A stretch of 64,000 nucleotides of DNA from Bryum argenteum (lineage: Eukaryota > Streptophyta > Bryopsida > Bryales > Bryaceae): the NCBI GenBank assembly GCA_037043015.1, contig CM073330.1, forward strand, positions 14,650,512 through 14,714,511, written 5' to 3'. This document shows, piece by piece, positions 12,104 to 24,661 of this stretch. A program made the position numbers and the translations under genes. The stretch's first letter is position 1; each line of letters starts with the position of its first letter. The notes beneath the pieces are model-generated. The model did not search any database and was not told the DNA's origin. It saw only the letters and a program-made list of their open reading frames with translations.

Positions 12104-12289
12104 GTGTGTCTAACTATAATTTTCAAGCAAGTGGCCAAAATCCCTACAAAATATTATAAATCTTCTTTACAAGTTAAATTAGGGGCGCTTCAGACAATGG
12201 ACCAAAATTCATCGTGTAATTCAAAAATTCATGATTGGCTACTAAATTTCTTTTGGTCCCATTTGGCTTTATACTACCTCTTACTGAAA

Positions 12290-12352
12290 GAAGAAGAAGA
12301 AGAAGAAAGAAAAAAAAGAAAAAAAAAAAGAAAAAGAAAAAAAAAACCACTA
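12290..12352. repeat. GAA / poly-purine tract
   Basis: A run of GAA triplets passing into A-rich sequence with single G interruptions. Simple sequence with no other signal. Confidence 0.85.
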
Positions 12353-12449
12353 CTTGTCAAGTCTTCAAGTATTCTAAATATTCAAAAGAAGGTAATGTTT
12401 TTGTGATCTCTTAATCTGCTTGCTGAGTCAAAGCAATTGTCTCAATTGA

Positions 12450-12990
12450 GGGGTGCTTTACACTTTAAGAAATAAGCGTAGAGGAATCATATTTGAGCCA
12501 TTGGAAGGCTGAAGAATTGAGAAGCTAAAGAAATGAGGCCCTATATAAGCAAATTTGAGTCCAATGGATAATAGGAGGAAAGAATGACATAGACAATACT
12601 TTTGTCAATGTCAAAGCTGTTGTTTATGTCATTTGATTTGATGTTGGAAAATGACATAGACAACACTTTACATTTCTAATGTAAAGAGGGTCTCAACTAA
12701 AATCTACGAGAACTTCAGGCTCAAGAATCATTGATTGGCTAGTGTTCAAATATTTTGAGAAAAAGGAGGAAAAAGGAAGGGGTAAAGAGAGAATGATAAA
12801 GACTTATACTAAAAAATTGAGCTTGAACTTATCCTAGTCTAACTCCACTTTACACTACAAAGAGTGACCAAGCGACTTGAAATTGCATTTATTATTTTTC
12901 ATGATTAAGAGTTGTTGACCAAGAGCCATGACTATGAAAACAATTCAATCTTCTTAGTCATGGCTCTTGGTCTATAGTGTAAAGCGCCCC
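12450..12990. mobile_element. Candidate MITE with 18-base inverted ends and internal hairpin
   Basis: A 541-base stretch bounded by near-matching inverted repeats: GGGGTGCTTTACACTTTA at 12450-12467 and the complement of GGGGCGCTTTACACTATA at 12973-12990 (two mismatches). Just inside the right end, 12917-12934 and 12955-12972 form a perfect 18-base hairpin (GACCAAGAGCCATGACTA). A similar end sequence, GGGGCGCTTCAGACAATGG, occurs at about 12182, so an older relative may lie next to it. No clear target-site duplication and no coding content. Superfamily unknown. Confidence 0.55.
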
Positions 12991-13149
12991 TTAGTATTAG
13001 CTCAACATATTAGCTAGCCATCTCTCACTTTGCACCACATATAAAAGCCATGGCTTTGCAAGAATTGGCTTTTAAAGTATGGGCTATGACCCTCATGAGG
13101 TTTTTAGGGAGGCATCCCATCTTAGGGTACACTAGTCGGCCTATGTGTC

Positions 13150-13632
13150 GTTGCCACGCTCGTACAAGTAAATTTTAGTATTTTTGGGTCATAATACTTT
13201 GAAGTTCAATATTTTGGGATCAGTCAACCTAATTCTTAATCCAATTGTTTTCTACAAGTGCACAATTCGCTTCCAATGACACCTCATGCGCCCCATTCTA
13301 ACCGGCGGTCACCAAGATCATAATGTCAAGTACAAAACAAACTACTTGCCTTTAATAATAGACTACTACGTCTACACGGTGTTGCCATGCTAATACAAAT
13401 AATTAAGTTATTTTTGTAGTTTCTCGTGATTTCGGGGCCAAATTTATTTGAAAATTCAATATCTCGGGATCTATCGACTCCTTTATCAATCTAATTATTT
13501 TCCACTATTCTACAAAAAACTTGCTTCCGACGACACCTTGTGCGCGCGAATCCAACTGGCGCGGCCCAAGATTCCAATGTCACTTCCAAAACAAAGCAAA
13601 GAAACTAGTTGCCTTAAATAATAGATTATGCC
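13150..13632. repeat. Diverged tandem duplication of about 235 bp
   Basis: Segments 13150-13372 and 13381-13632 share, in order, GTTGCCA(C/T)GCT, AATAT(T/C)T(T/C)GGGATC, CGCTTCC-AATGACACC versus TGCTTCCGACGACACC, and TTGCC-TTAAATAATAGA. Identity is roughly 70 percent, so the duplication is old. Non-coding. Confidence 0.6.
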
Positions 13633-15640
13633 TAAATACTTTACCTCTATCTATTTATGAACATGTTGGCAACTCTAGGTTCCTCTAAAAATATTCCATT
13701 TTGGTAACTAAATCTCTTCATCCCCATTTGAAAAGTTTGTGAGAAAAAATTTCTTTCAAGAATCTCTTCGTTGACATGCATACAAAAACATACTTATTTT
13801 CCCCACAAAGTCAATGTAGAAGTGCAATATAATTTTGAAGTTGATCTTGGGAATCTTTTCGACCCTAGGGCCCCGTAAATTGTTTCATATGTAATAAATT
13901 TCAAAGGATTGTGCCTATAAACTAAAATAGTCCAAGATATTTGTGAATTAACTCCTAAAAATTTATAAAATGGATCTTGTGACTTGAGCAGCCTATTGTA
14001 ACACTAGATATTGGAGATTTGAACCTCACATTTTTCACAATGTATGAATAGTAAAAGGAGTATTCTATGGTGAAATTTTCATAGCCATATTATTTTTATT
14101 ACAAAGATTATAGTCTAATGGTGTACTTTTTAGCAGTTATGGATTTTGCAAGTCTTAATAGAATGTGAAACTTTAGGATTTACACAATGGGGTCAATTGC
14201 ATGTAAAGCAATGTCAAAGTAGTCTACATCAAAGATGCAATCAATAGTTGTTGTCAGTAAAATCTATGGACTTTATCTTAATCTAATTGTTGCATGTTTG
14301 TGTAATCTATTGTGAAACTCGTTGGTTGTGTCTATGGTTAATTACTCAAATATCGAATCAAATTCTTGTCTTACAATAAATTATGCATACAAGCAAACAA
14401 TTGAAATAAAACAACGTGTTAATTTTAGATTCCATGTCTATGTTTTTGACAAGGTGTTTGGGTTGACAAGCTTTAAAACACTCACATGAGAGTATTTGCT
14501 CATTCTTAAAGCAATTGAGCTTAAATAATATAAAGAATCTGCTTGTTTGCTTATAATTAAGCAAAAGTAAGAGCTTAGCAGAATAGAAATTGGATCCTCT
14601 TTATGGTGAGGCCTATATTTTCCAAAAAAGATGTGATGCAAATCGGCAAAGAATCAATTGTCAAATAAGTCTTTTATCCTTTATTTAGTGGAATTTTCAA
14701 TTAAATAAAGATGCATTATAAAATATTCTAAGCTCAATGCGACATCAAAGACCTCCAAACTTAGTGACTTGTGATAAACACTCTCTTCTCAAAGAAGAAT
14801 AAAAACCCAAAATTCATTGCTTATTATTGCAAAGTGGTAAAATTATACAAAGTGCACATGAACTTAACAATTATTGATTAAGATCACATCAAATAAAACA
14901 ACTTTGTCTTTCTTAGGTAAAAACTTTACGAAACCCTACAAGTTCTAAGTCATTGACTTTGCCTATGAAAGCTTGTACGAAATTTTAAAGACATATTTAT
15001 CTAATATTTATGTCACCAATGGTACATGTTCACAATTTTTTTCATTTAATTATCATCTCTCAACATTGTAATAAAATATGTTTTTATGAATTTCCATTCT
15101 CTATGAGCCAATAGAGAGCCCGTAGCCCCTCTAAAAGCCAAATACATCAACCACTATTCAAGAAAGACTGCGAAAAAGCTAACGGGCGAGGCCATATACA
15201 CCGCATGAAGAGTTATGAAGATGTTGAAGAGTTTTGGTAAGTGCTTTTTTATTGTTACTAACAGTTTACTAAATCCTAATAATATAACAAAGAGTCGAAG
15301 GGACAAGGAATATCGAACATGAAAATGGGAGCATAGAAGGAGTGAACAAGAGATCATAGGATTATGTGAAGGAACTAGGATTTGGGACACGAATATATAC
15401 TTGTTAGAGGTTTGGCAAAAGTAATCACTTCTAAAATTTCACTTATTCATAAAGTGCTTAAAATTACATAAGGAATTCCAGATTCTTCAATTTTTCTATT
15501 TGCTAATCATCGATAAATAGTAAATGAGACATGCCAAGATTCCAAATATTACAAACGCCTTAAAAGTGATATAATCTAATCTACTTCACAAGAACTTTTG
15601 GAGCAAAATATTTGTAAAATGTAACTTATCCTATGTGCAA
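13633..15640. other. AT-rich intergenic DNA
   Basis: No gene recognised. The open frames around 14400-14640 and 15150-15390 show no domain or family resemblance. Confidence 0.4.
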
Positions 15641-16930
15641 CCTCATGGACCTAATTGACTTTACAATCACCTCACTGATTCCACAATTGCCTTGACATAC
15701 CTAATTCATTCTACATACCTGATTGATCCCTCGTACAATCTTTCAGATATACTCGATTGACTGTATAATCCTCTGGTATGTTTAATTAACCCGACAATGA
15801 ATTGCTACTGTACATGTGGGACTGCACGATTGCCATGGCCTACAGGAGCGGCCGCACGATCGCCATGACGTACGGCCGCCCGCACGAACGCTCGCCGTAC
15901 GATCTCTATGACTGTATAATCCTCTGGTATGTTTAATTAACCCGATAATGAATTGCTACTGTACATGTGGGACTGCACGATTGCCATGGCCTACAGGAGC
16001 GGCCGCACGATCGCCATGACGTACGGCCGCCCGCACGAACGCTCGCCGTACGATCTCTATGGCGTACGTGCGCCACTGCACGATCGCCATGGCATCCGTG
16101 CGCGATTGCACGATCGCCGTGGCGTACGGTCGCGACGCACGATCGCGTGCCGCACGATCACCATTGCATACGGTCGCGCACGATTGCCATGACGTACGGT
16201 CGCGCGCACAATCGCGCACCACACGATTGCCATGATCGCCATGACGTATGTGCGCGGCCGTACGATCGCCATGACCGCCATGACGTATGTGCGCGGCCGC
16301 ACGATGCCATGGCGTACGTGCGCCACCATACAATCGCCATAACATGACTAATCGCACGATTGCTATAGGTACGTGATTAACTAATTGCACAATTGCTATA
16401 TGTACATAACTGACAATACGATTGCAATCTGTTTTTGAGGGACCACTCAATCGCCATGACATACCAAAGTGACTCCACGATTGCCATGATGTATGAGAAT
16501 GATTGCGCAATTGCAATGATATACCTTACTAAACCCATAGTTGACCTTACTAACATGACGTACTGCACAATCGGTTACACATACCTAATTGACTTTAGGA
16601 TTGACTATGGGTAACTACCCAACCTGAAGATCAACCTCACTTACATGATTAAGCCTATGATCAACATGACATACATGACTAATTCTTCATCGACGTCAAC
16701 TTACTTGATCCTACAATTAACCCTACGACTAACGAGACATACTGAAATTACCCTACAATCACGTCTACATGACTTACTGAGAGATCACCACTTTTCATCA
16801 ACTCAACTCACATCACTTGACTTAAACCACAACCTAAGATGCATCATAACCCAATACCTGACTTATCCTACAAGTCACCACCTAATACACATGCAAGCAT
16901 ACAAAAACATATACAAAACCTTATAATACC
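15640..16930. repeat. Degenerate minisatellite with GC-rich core
   Basis: A long array of 20-30 base units. In the core (15810-16330) they read like GCACGATCGCCATGACGTAC and are very CpG-rich. Toward both edges the same unit turns AT-rich (CACAATTGCTATATGTACAT, then CCTACAATCAACCTAC-like words). The gradient is what methyl-cytosine decay of CpG would produce. Within it, 15759-15909 and 15910-16060 are an almost exact 151-base tandem duplication with one visible difference. Open frames on both strands here are repeat artefacts. Confidence 0.85.
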
Positions 16931-17985
16931 TCCAATTTATAAGAATGTCGAAACATTTATACTAGCTACATTACAAATGATTTATATTTGTTTAAATTGA
17001 ACATATCTTGTTAAACTTTAAACTTATCAAGTGTTCTAAAGAAAATACTTTCTTTATCATATGATATAAGGCAATTTGGTTGTCTTAAATCATTACATGA
17101 AAATAAATTTGAGACAACCTACTTGCCTAATATTATGAGACGTAGGTAGTTAGAATATTGTGCCTGATAAACCAAAATCCATTCTTGTTATTAATATAGA
17201 TATTATAAGTGATAAGGTTTATTTTATAAGAGATCTTCAATGGGATTGCAACTAAATTTGACCATTTTCAACCAGAATACACTCTTTGAGAGCATCCAAA
17301 TGTACTCTCCAAAACATGTACAATAATTTCAAAAAATGATTGTATAACATGTTTGTTTTTCTTGATTACTCAATAATACTCTATTCCTCATTTATGGAAC
17401 CAATATACAATGCATGGTATTTCCTCATCATTATGCTTTTTATTCTTCAATATTAACATCATATAAAACTTCTTTAACAACACCACATGCTTTCATTCAT
17501 GTATATCTTAATGCATAATTGACCTAGAGCTATGATTTTCTAAAAGAGTAATTAGTGTATATGAAATTACGCTACTCAAATTCCTACCTTACAATACTTT
17601 ACTTAAATGCAAGCCATATCTTTGAAACATCATGGACAAGCTAAGATTTCTATCACAAAAACATCATTGACAAGCTAAGATTTCTATCACAAAAGCATCA
17701 TTGCAAGTCAACACCAAAAATTCTCCATTATAAATACTTCTAGCAAGATTTTTTTTTATTATTCATTTTAGAATCACAACTCACAAGAGTAATAAAAATT
17801 TACACGAGATTTCAAAAGTAGTTCAAAATGGGATGGAAACCACATTACATGCTCCATATAAACTAAGAATACAAGCTCCTTGTAAAAAGAGTGCATGTCA
17901 TTACTTCATATCATCTTGGAGGTATTTAGGGTTTTAACCAAAAAACTTGACTTGATTTGGGAATTGTAATCAACAAATATTGTGG

Positions 17986-18027
<42 letters not shown>

Positions 18028-18660
18028 ATTTTAGGAAGAAAAATCGGGTCTTAAAACTTTCAATCCTTCATCTCCAATGTTAAATGTTGACATCAAGTGT
18101 GTATAGGAGTTAATGTCTAATTTATTAGATTTCTTGACATGATCGCAATGATAGCCAATGCCTCACCTCTTATGATAATTTTTGGAAATTGAAAATCATG
18201 TTTGTTCATTAAAAATTGAGGCACATAGTTTATATCTTTCACCATTTCAATTTGACCCACATCATGCAAAATATCTATATTACAATACAGGAGGCTTTGT
18301 CTCACACGACCGTTCCGCCTTGGAATCGGTCGAGGAGACTTGCCTCCTGTACCACAATTCCCGCTCAACCTCAGCTAAGTAAATGGTAATGTGCGAGAGA
18401 CGAAACAGGATATCCAGATCCCAGGTTCGGAGGAGGCTCGGATCGGCCCGAACGGGAGGGAACATCACCGAGCCTACGAAGCAGAGCACGCAGAGCAAAG
18501 GAACCGCAGTTGCTTGCTCATGCGCACTCAGCATTGCAAGCAGCACAGCACAGGATCGCTTTGGTTGGGAATGGCATGCATGAATCAGGCCTGGATCGGC
18601 TTGCATATATGCTTCCCTTGCCCCCCCATCTGCTCAGTATCATTTTCTCATTCACCATTC
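16931..18660. other. AT-rich intergenic DNA with a 40-base A run
   Basis: No gene recognised. Contains a short direct duplication near 17632-17705 (GACAAGCTAAGATTTCTATC twice) and a homopolymer of 40 A at 17986-18025. No target duplication or retroposed gene was seen next to the A run. Confidence 0.45.
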
Positions 18661-18668
18661 GCGCATAG

Positions 18669-19577
18669 ATCAAGCTACGGAGCATTATTTTACTGGTGGA
18701 GTCACGCTCTGATTTCGGATTCTTCGTACTACGGTGTTGTGAATAGCGTGAGTACTCCCCTTTCGCTACCCTCCTCTATATATCAAACTAATTGAGTCTC
18801 TCGTTCACCCGGAAGCTCTCTGATATTCGTCACCCTACCCTTGCAGTGCAACTTTTCCACGTTAGTTGATCTCAAAATGAAACTGCTGAGTGAAAATGTA
18901 CGTACTCGCACCACCCTCTGTGAATTTGCATTCTTCACTTTCATCGCTGATGTGATTTCGTTCGTATTTGCAGTGCAATCTCTCAGCTGTTGGACCACTT
19001 AAAGCTTCGGCAACAAATGACTGCGATAAGTTCATTGATGCTGCGAACAACGAACTGGTAAGCTGGTGGTGATTTATACCTCTATGGAGTACACTTTTTA
19101 AGTTGTGAATTCTGACGAGGACGTTCTCTGTGGGTGCAGGGTAACATTAACATCTACGACATATATGTAGATATCTGTGTGTCTGCATCTGCTAAAGCTC
19201 AGACACGCCATTTCGCCAAGCAGGTGAAGCATTTGTAAAGAAAGTTTTTTTGTATACAACAATTTGACCTGAGCATTAACTATCAAAGAATTGCAAATTT
19301 GCAGCTAAGCAAGACTCGACATGGTGGCCTGTCCACTCAACCTTTGTTGAAGGAGGACTCATATGACCGTGTGTCGATGATGAGGTGAATATTCGCATCA
19401 TTTTATTAGAAAACATAATTGATATGTTTTTCAAGCTCCTCAAATTTTTAAATTTGAGATTTTCGTCTCACGATTGGGTATGTGATGACAGGTAGAGACT
19501 TATTTGAATAGACCAGAGGTACACAAAGCGTTGCATGCCAACACCACGAACCTTCCTTGGCGGTGGACTGACTGCAG
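18669..19577 (+). pseudogene. Serine carboxypeptidase-like gene fragment
   Basis: Six exon-like blocks with good splice sites resemble the middle of plant serine carboxypeptidase-like proteins (secreted or vacuolar peptidases/acyltransferases): 18669-18747 (ALFYWWSHALISDSSY), 18847-18897 (CNFSTLVDL), 18974-19057 (CNLSAVGPL..CDKFIDAANNEL), 19140-19223 (GNINIYDIYVDIC), 19305-19384 (SKTRHGGLS) and 19492-19577 (YLNRPEVHKALHANTTNLPW). SHALISD, GNI-YDIY--C and NRPEVHKALHAN are strong family marks. The first four junctions keep frame; the fifth (19384 to 19492) does not. No exons for the upstream catalytic Ser region (GESYAGHY) or the downstream Asp and His regions were found. It therefore appears to be a truncated, non-functional copy. 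Confidence 0.7.
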
Positions 19578-21437
19578 GTCAGTTTCTATATTAAATTACA
19601 GTAGTTTCACTTGGTATTTTCTAGCATTTTCTGGTATTTTCTATCAGCTTGAAGGTGTAGTCTAGCTACATGAATCTTGAGTACTTCCCGCTCAGAATCT
19701 TCAGCTTGCCGCAGGTGTGCAGGTGCTTTCAACCGAAGGCTTTCGCAATTGGGTCAACCACCGATTATTTATTTGTTACTTGTTCCACTTCTGGTTAGTC
19801 TTAAGGACTCGTGCTATATTGCATTTGAGCTCTTAGATTGTACCGGGAGTGGAATTTGCGGATGTTGTAGGATTGACCGAAGGTTTTAAAACCCTTGGAC
19901 AATCGCGAACGACCGTATTGCAGACTGTTACTACTTTTTACTACTTTTTATCCATCGTTATATTTTTGGTCATTGTGGTAAGTAAAAAAACAAGTTTGCC
20001 CATTGAATTTTATAATTAGGTAGGGAGGTTATTTGGAGTGTGATGGATTTTTTAATGTTGATTAAAAATTGTGATTATTATATTTTTTTGTATTTTTTTG
20101 TTAATTTGGTTAGCTTAGAACATTTATTCTGAAGGTGAGATTGGAGTATCACTTTTTGGACACACTAAAGTACAGACACCTATAACCGACAACTTAAGGC
20201 ATTTTAGCATATCAAAGCTTTGGTTATTGATAAGGAGATAATTTTTGTTCAGAGGAAAATAAGGTTTATGACGAATGAGCATTTTTTCATGAATTATCTC
20301 CCAATATTGAAACTTGTACAATTTTTCAAAGTGAAAAGTACCTTAGAATCAATAACCAATATATACACATGAGGTACATCTATTCTTTCACAATCCACGA
20401 ATTAGGGATATATCGGCTATTGGTCACCTGTTGGTTATGGGTGTCTTTACCTAAATCAGAGAACTTTGTTTGTTAAATTTCTAGAGTTTGTTAAATTTGT
20501 TCATTTGGTCAATTAAAAGAACCTAATAAATCAAACACCTCAATGGAATCATCTATATGCCTCAAGAGTTCTTTTAAGATCCATTTGTAGATGAGGGTAA
20601 AAATGATGAATTTTGGAATTTGCAAGCATTATCTTTGCACAATTAATCAATTATTTGATCATTAACTGCTAAAGTGAAAATTGATCATACTATGGTCGGT
20701 TTCCCTTACATGTACAAGTAAGGTAGTAGATTGTACGATTACATCCCCAAAATTACATCAATTGAAAATTTGCACCTTGCTTTGAAAGAGGATTGTTTTT
20801 TTAGAGTTTGTGGTACATTTTGAGGCCTTTGGACTTTAGGGGTTAAAATAAATTATTTTGTATCCTACACAATTAGGAGTAGGTCATTCTAAAATATAAT
20901 ATTACAATAAATATTTTTGATGTTTTATTTGCTTGATTTTATGGATTGTAGGTAAGTAGGTCATAAATTACTTTTTCAACCAAAAAATCAAATAAAATTG
21001 CCTGAGCAATATCTTTGATTATTGTTTTTTTTTTTTTTTTTTTTTTTCTTGAAACTTCATAAGTTTAGAAAACTAAAACCACATCTAATCATGTGACAAA
21101 CAAATAAGGATATTTTTGTTTATAAATTTTAAAGTTTGTCTAATTTATTCTTTGTACATTGATAAATTTATCTAATTTTATTTTATATTACAGAACATTT
21201 ACAAGACATTGTTTCATATTATTATCAATATGAATCAATTTCATCACGAAGCTATAAGTTTGCGTGCACTACGCGCTATAGCTAGAGATCGAGTACGACG
21301 ACAACAACCATCTGAAATCTCCGTGATTATGTCACCTCAAGGCTCATTGTTAGCTTCAGAGTTATTGGAGATTCCAAACTCTGTTTCTTTATGCATAGAA
21401 ATTGAACCTCCTATAATTTTCTGCTGAAAAGAACCGA
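19578..21437. other. AT-rich intergenic DNA
   Basis: No gene recognised. A lone GGACTTTAGGGGTTAAA near 20831-20847 resembles the right end of the TTAA element family (4312-4579) but no matching left end or body was found. A 23-base T run sits at 21025-21047. The last 230 bases before the kinase start contain a small open frame without an ATG that may be upstream sequence of that gene. Confidence 0.4.
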
Positions 21438-22481
21438 ATGTCTTCAGATAGATTTGAAAGTCTTATTCGTGAGGAGGTCAATAGTGGTACCACTAATTTA
21501 AAAAATTGGATGCTTCAAGTTTTAGATCCTTCTGATCCCAATTTTGAATCAATAATGACTAAAATTTCATGGTTTGATGCCGAGTTGACAGGATTAGTAA
21601 TTGAACCTCGTAGATTAGTACATGGGATAAACAAAGATCTCTTAGATGGATCTTTGTTGCATTTCCTTCCACTCGATGCAGAGGTTATTGATTTGAACGG
21701 TAATAGGGAGGTTGGTAGAGGTAGCTACGGTGTGATTCTTAAGTGTCACATAATAGGAGTCGATTTCATTCCAAGAGAAGAGGAGTACGCTTGTAAAGCC
21801 TTCATTAGTACTGTTCATATAAATAGTTTTCAATCAATGAACATGGAAGCCACAAGTTGTCCTTTGGTCCATCCTCTATTTATAAAATTATTTGCCATAC
21901 ATCCTTCTAAACCGCATGGATATATGCGATGGTGGAATGCTGGAACTTTGAGAAGTATGGTCTTGAAGTGCAATGGAAAATCACGACGAGCCGGTGGATG
22001 CGACAATGTGAAGTTGTTTCAACGACTACGAATCCGATTGTCTTGGCACTTTTTATTTGGTATGCTATTTCTGTATAAAAATGGTAGCATACATTGTGAT
22101 TTGTCTCCCGACAACATCTTATTACACAGAGAAGAAGATAATATGTACATAGGTGTTTGTGATTGGGGATTTGCATGTAAGATAGAGTTTCCTCTGCTAT
22201 CCAACTATGTATATCCATCACAAAAAGAATTGGATGCAGATAGAATAAGACGGCCTTGGGTGGATCCATCTTTAATGAGTGTTTATGGATCAGAAGTAGC
22301 TAAATTTAGTTTAGCTACTGATGTGTATGTTACATCAAGGATAGCATCTTGGATTATAGGGCCTTTTGATGAAGACAAAGTGAGATTTCGTCCCACAGTT
22401 ATGAGATATACTCTCATGGCCTACGGTTGCTCAGTAGTGAACCTGCAAACGAACGTTATAATACCCTTTTACAAAGAGTAA
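21438..22481 (+). CDS. Divergent, intronless protein kinase-like protein
   Basis: A 347-residue single-frame gene starting at a true ATG. The kinase core is nearly complete: glycine loop GRGSYG at 93-98, the ATP-anchoring Lys in YACKAF (K120), a candidate helix-C Glu (E137), HPLFIKLFAIH, catalytic loop IHCDLSPDN at 218-226 (D221, N226), metal-binding motif as DWG (242-244) instead of DFG, and FSLATDVY where DVxS-type motifs sit. It could be catalytically active, since only Phe of DFG and Arg of HRD differ. No signal peptide or membrane segment is evident. Residues 1-80 are unique. It stands alone among repeats with no introns, suggesting a retroposed or element-carried kinase; that is inference. 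Substrate unknown. Confidence 0.65.
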   Translation: MSSDRFESLIREEVNSGTTNLKNWMLQVLDPSDPNFESIMTKISWFDAELTGLVIEPRRLVHGINKDLLDGSLLHFLPLDAEVIDLNGNREVGRGSYGVILKCHIIGVDFIPREEEYACKAFISTVHINSFQSMNMEATSCPLVHPLFIKLFAIHPSKPHGYMRWWNAGTLRSMVLKCNGKSRRAGGCDNVKLFQRLRIRLSWHFLFGMLFLYKNGSIHCDLSPDNILLHREEDNMYIGVCDWGFACKIEFPLLSNYVYPSQKELDADRIRRPWVDPSLMSVYGSEVAKFSLATDVYVTSRIASWIIGPFDEDKVRFRPTVMRYTLMAYGCSVVNLQTNVIIPFYKE

Positions 22482-22781
22482 GTGGATTCCAACGGTCAAT
22501 ACCGATTTTGAGGAATGATCCAATGGAATGTTATCGTAAAATAAAATAGAGACCATGTTTGAGACCATTGATGTATATTTTATTATTCTAAATATATAAA
22601 TTTAATATGTATTTTTTAATATTTTCTGTATCAACTTATTTGAAGTTTATGAATGTTTTATAGCTTTAGGCAATTCAAGTTGAACGTGCTCAACGGCACG
22701 GGTCCCACTAGTGTCTCCTACAAGATTGTATGGGTGGGATCTGAATATCTTACCTTCATTTTTGTTTTTGACACGTTTTTT

Positions 22782-22784
<3 letters not shown>

Positions 22785-22830
<46 letters not shown>
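22785..22830. repeat. 46-base T homopolymer
   Basis: Uninterrupted T run. On the minus strand it is a poly(A) tract, just downstream of the kinase-like gene and next to the Copia fossil. Its length in the assembly may not be exact. Confidence 0.9.
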
Positions 22831-22899
22831 CTTCCTTCTCGGTGTTCTACCAATGAGTCAAAGCATTTAGGGGTTATATAGTCTCCATCGAAGGCTTTT

Positions 22900-24420
22900 T
22901 GAAGTATCCATAAATCCTTTACGACAATTACATAGACTGAGGTGATACACACTTTATTAGCACAGGGTTGCAGATCCATGACCGCCTCATAGGCATCTAC
23001 GAGTTACAACCACCAAGCCAAAACCATCGATATGCCTACTTATTTTGAAATCAATACGGCCAATAAAGTATAGATTTGGGATTAAAATTCTTGCCTTTAA
23101 GTCTTTCCAATTCAAAAAAGTCTATTGGATGACTCTAACCCTAAGATGTCCTAGCCTATTTTTACCAAAGAGCACATTTTTTAAAAAGGTGTCATATATG
23201 AAATTTAAAGTAAGTTATTCAGATCTCAACTATACGTCTTGTAGAAGACTTATTGTAGGTCATGTGGGTCAAATTTTAAGCCATGAGGCCACATATATGG
23301 CAAGATCATAACGTATTAGTACTCAATAAAGATTCCAAAATTTCATAATTTTCACTTTGAGGTGGAAGTGCTACCAATATACCTCTTGCAATGAAAATAT
23401 CATCAACTAGAAAGATGATCACCTTCATTCGAATAACACCCTTCCAAAATAAAATAAATTAACATAAATAAAATCTTGGCTCACAAATAATAGCCTTGAA
23501 ATGGTGAAAACAGGCCCAAAATCTGCAAAGGAAAGAAAGTCCAAAGGTGGCCCCCTTGCACTTAATTGCATGCCATGTCTTCCTTACATCTTGGGTGAAT
23601 TTTAGGTTTCTAACACTATTACTATACTCAATTAGAGTCGAAGCCAACATACAAAATTGAAATTCAACGGTGATTGAAGGAGAGACAACTTCTCAAAAAC
23701 CACGTATTTTTAATTTTCTTATTATAGAAACATCATTGCAAATCCAATACCTCAAGTAGTCAAATTCAAAATCTTTCAACTACAAAGTTGTTGGATTTCA
23801 TCTTAAGATCATACTTATGCAAGAAAACTTTATGAAAAAATAGATTGGATTTTCACATAATTGGCTTGCAATGATAAAGGATGCCCCATGTTTGAATTCC
23901 CATAAACAAGAGCTTCCTTCATCGAAATGCTTGCCATGAATTCATACTTTGTTGTATAGATTTGCTATATTTATCACACAAACTTTTCTTGATTTGGAAC
24001 CTAACCCAAGTGACTTCATCCAAACAAACCTTGGATGAAGAACTTATGGCTCTTCAAAGTTGTTGCCTTCCATCCGAGTAAATTATTATTTGACGACTTT
24101 CTAATTTGGGGCTTTTTATCTTTAGGGACAACAAGCTAATACTATTCGGCATTAAAATGTGGTAGTTAAACTCCACTATGCAATCTTAAGGAAAATCAAA
24201 ATATCATTTGTGTTGATAATAAATAGTGTAATGTCACTTTCGACAACATCAGGGACTTTGTTATCAAAGGTACAACCTTGCCAAAACACCAAGACACAAG
24301 TTCTATTAGTGAAGCCTTCGTTTGTTGATTTGAGCTCATAGCCTCCAATTAGAAAGTTGAGGGTTCAATTTTCCATGCCGACATGGTGCTCACTTAGGTC
24401 CACCTAAGTATGGTGGGGTT
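22900..24420 (-). mobile_element. Old, broken Ty1/Copia fragment
   Basis: Read on the minus strand, scattered short stretches recall the 3' half of Copia pol: a reverse-transcriptase active-site-like patch (LVDDIF) near 23400 and an RNase H-like patch (KYEFMAS..KEA) near 23920-23940. No LTR pair was found. It is heavily broken, with many disruptions, and looks far older than the Copia element at 53.5-58.4 kb. Confidence 0.45.
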
Positions 24421-24498
24421 CTTGCACCTAATCGTATGAGTATCACAAAGCCTTATGGGGGTATAACAAATCAAAATCTCTAAGGCACTGATGGCTAG

Positions 24499-24661
24499 GT
24501 AGGAATTAGCATAGTGTTCACCCCAAGATCCATTAACAATCCCACCATTGGTCTTATGATCTCACACACAAACATCCAAGTAGGAATTAGCATAGTGATC
24601 ACCCCAAGATCCATTAACAATCCCACCATGGGTTTCATGATCTCACACACAAACATCCAAG
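24499..24661. repeat. 81-bp tandem duplication
   Basis: Two adjacent 81-base units starting GTAGGAATTAGCATAGTG (24499 and 24580), differing at about five positions. Non-coding. Confidence 0.9.

Noticed and set aside
15953-16520. Several overlapping frames with His/Arg-rich peptides
   Set aside because: Minisatellite translation; the same kind of peptide appears on both strands in several frames.
17986-18025. 40-base A run as the tail of a retroposed gene
   Set aside because: No gene-like or SINE-like sequence precedes it and no flanking duplication was seen.
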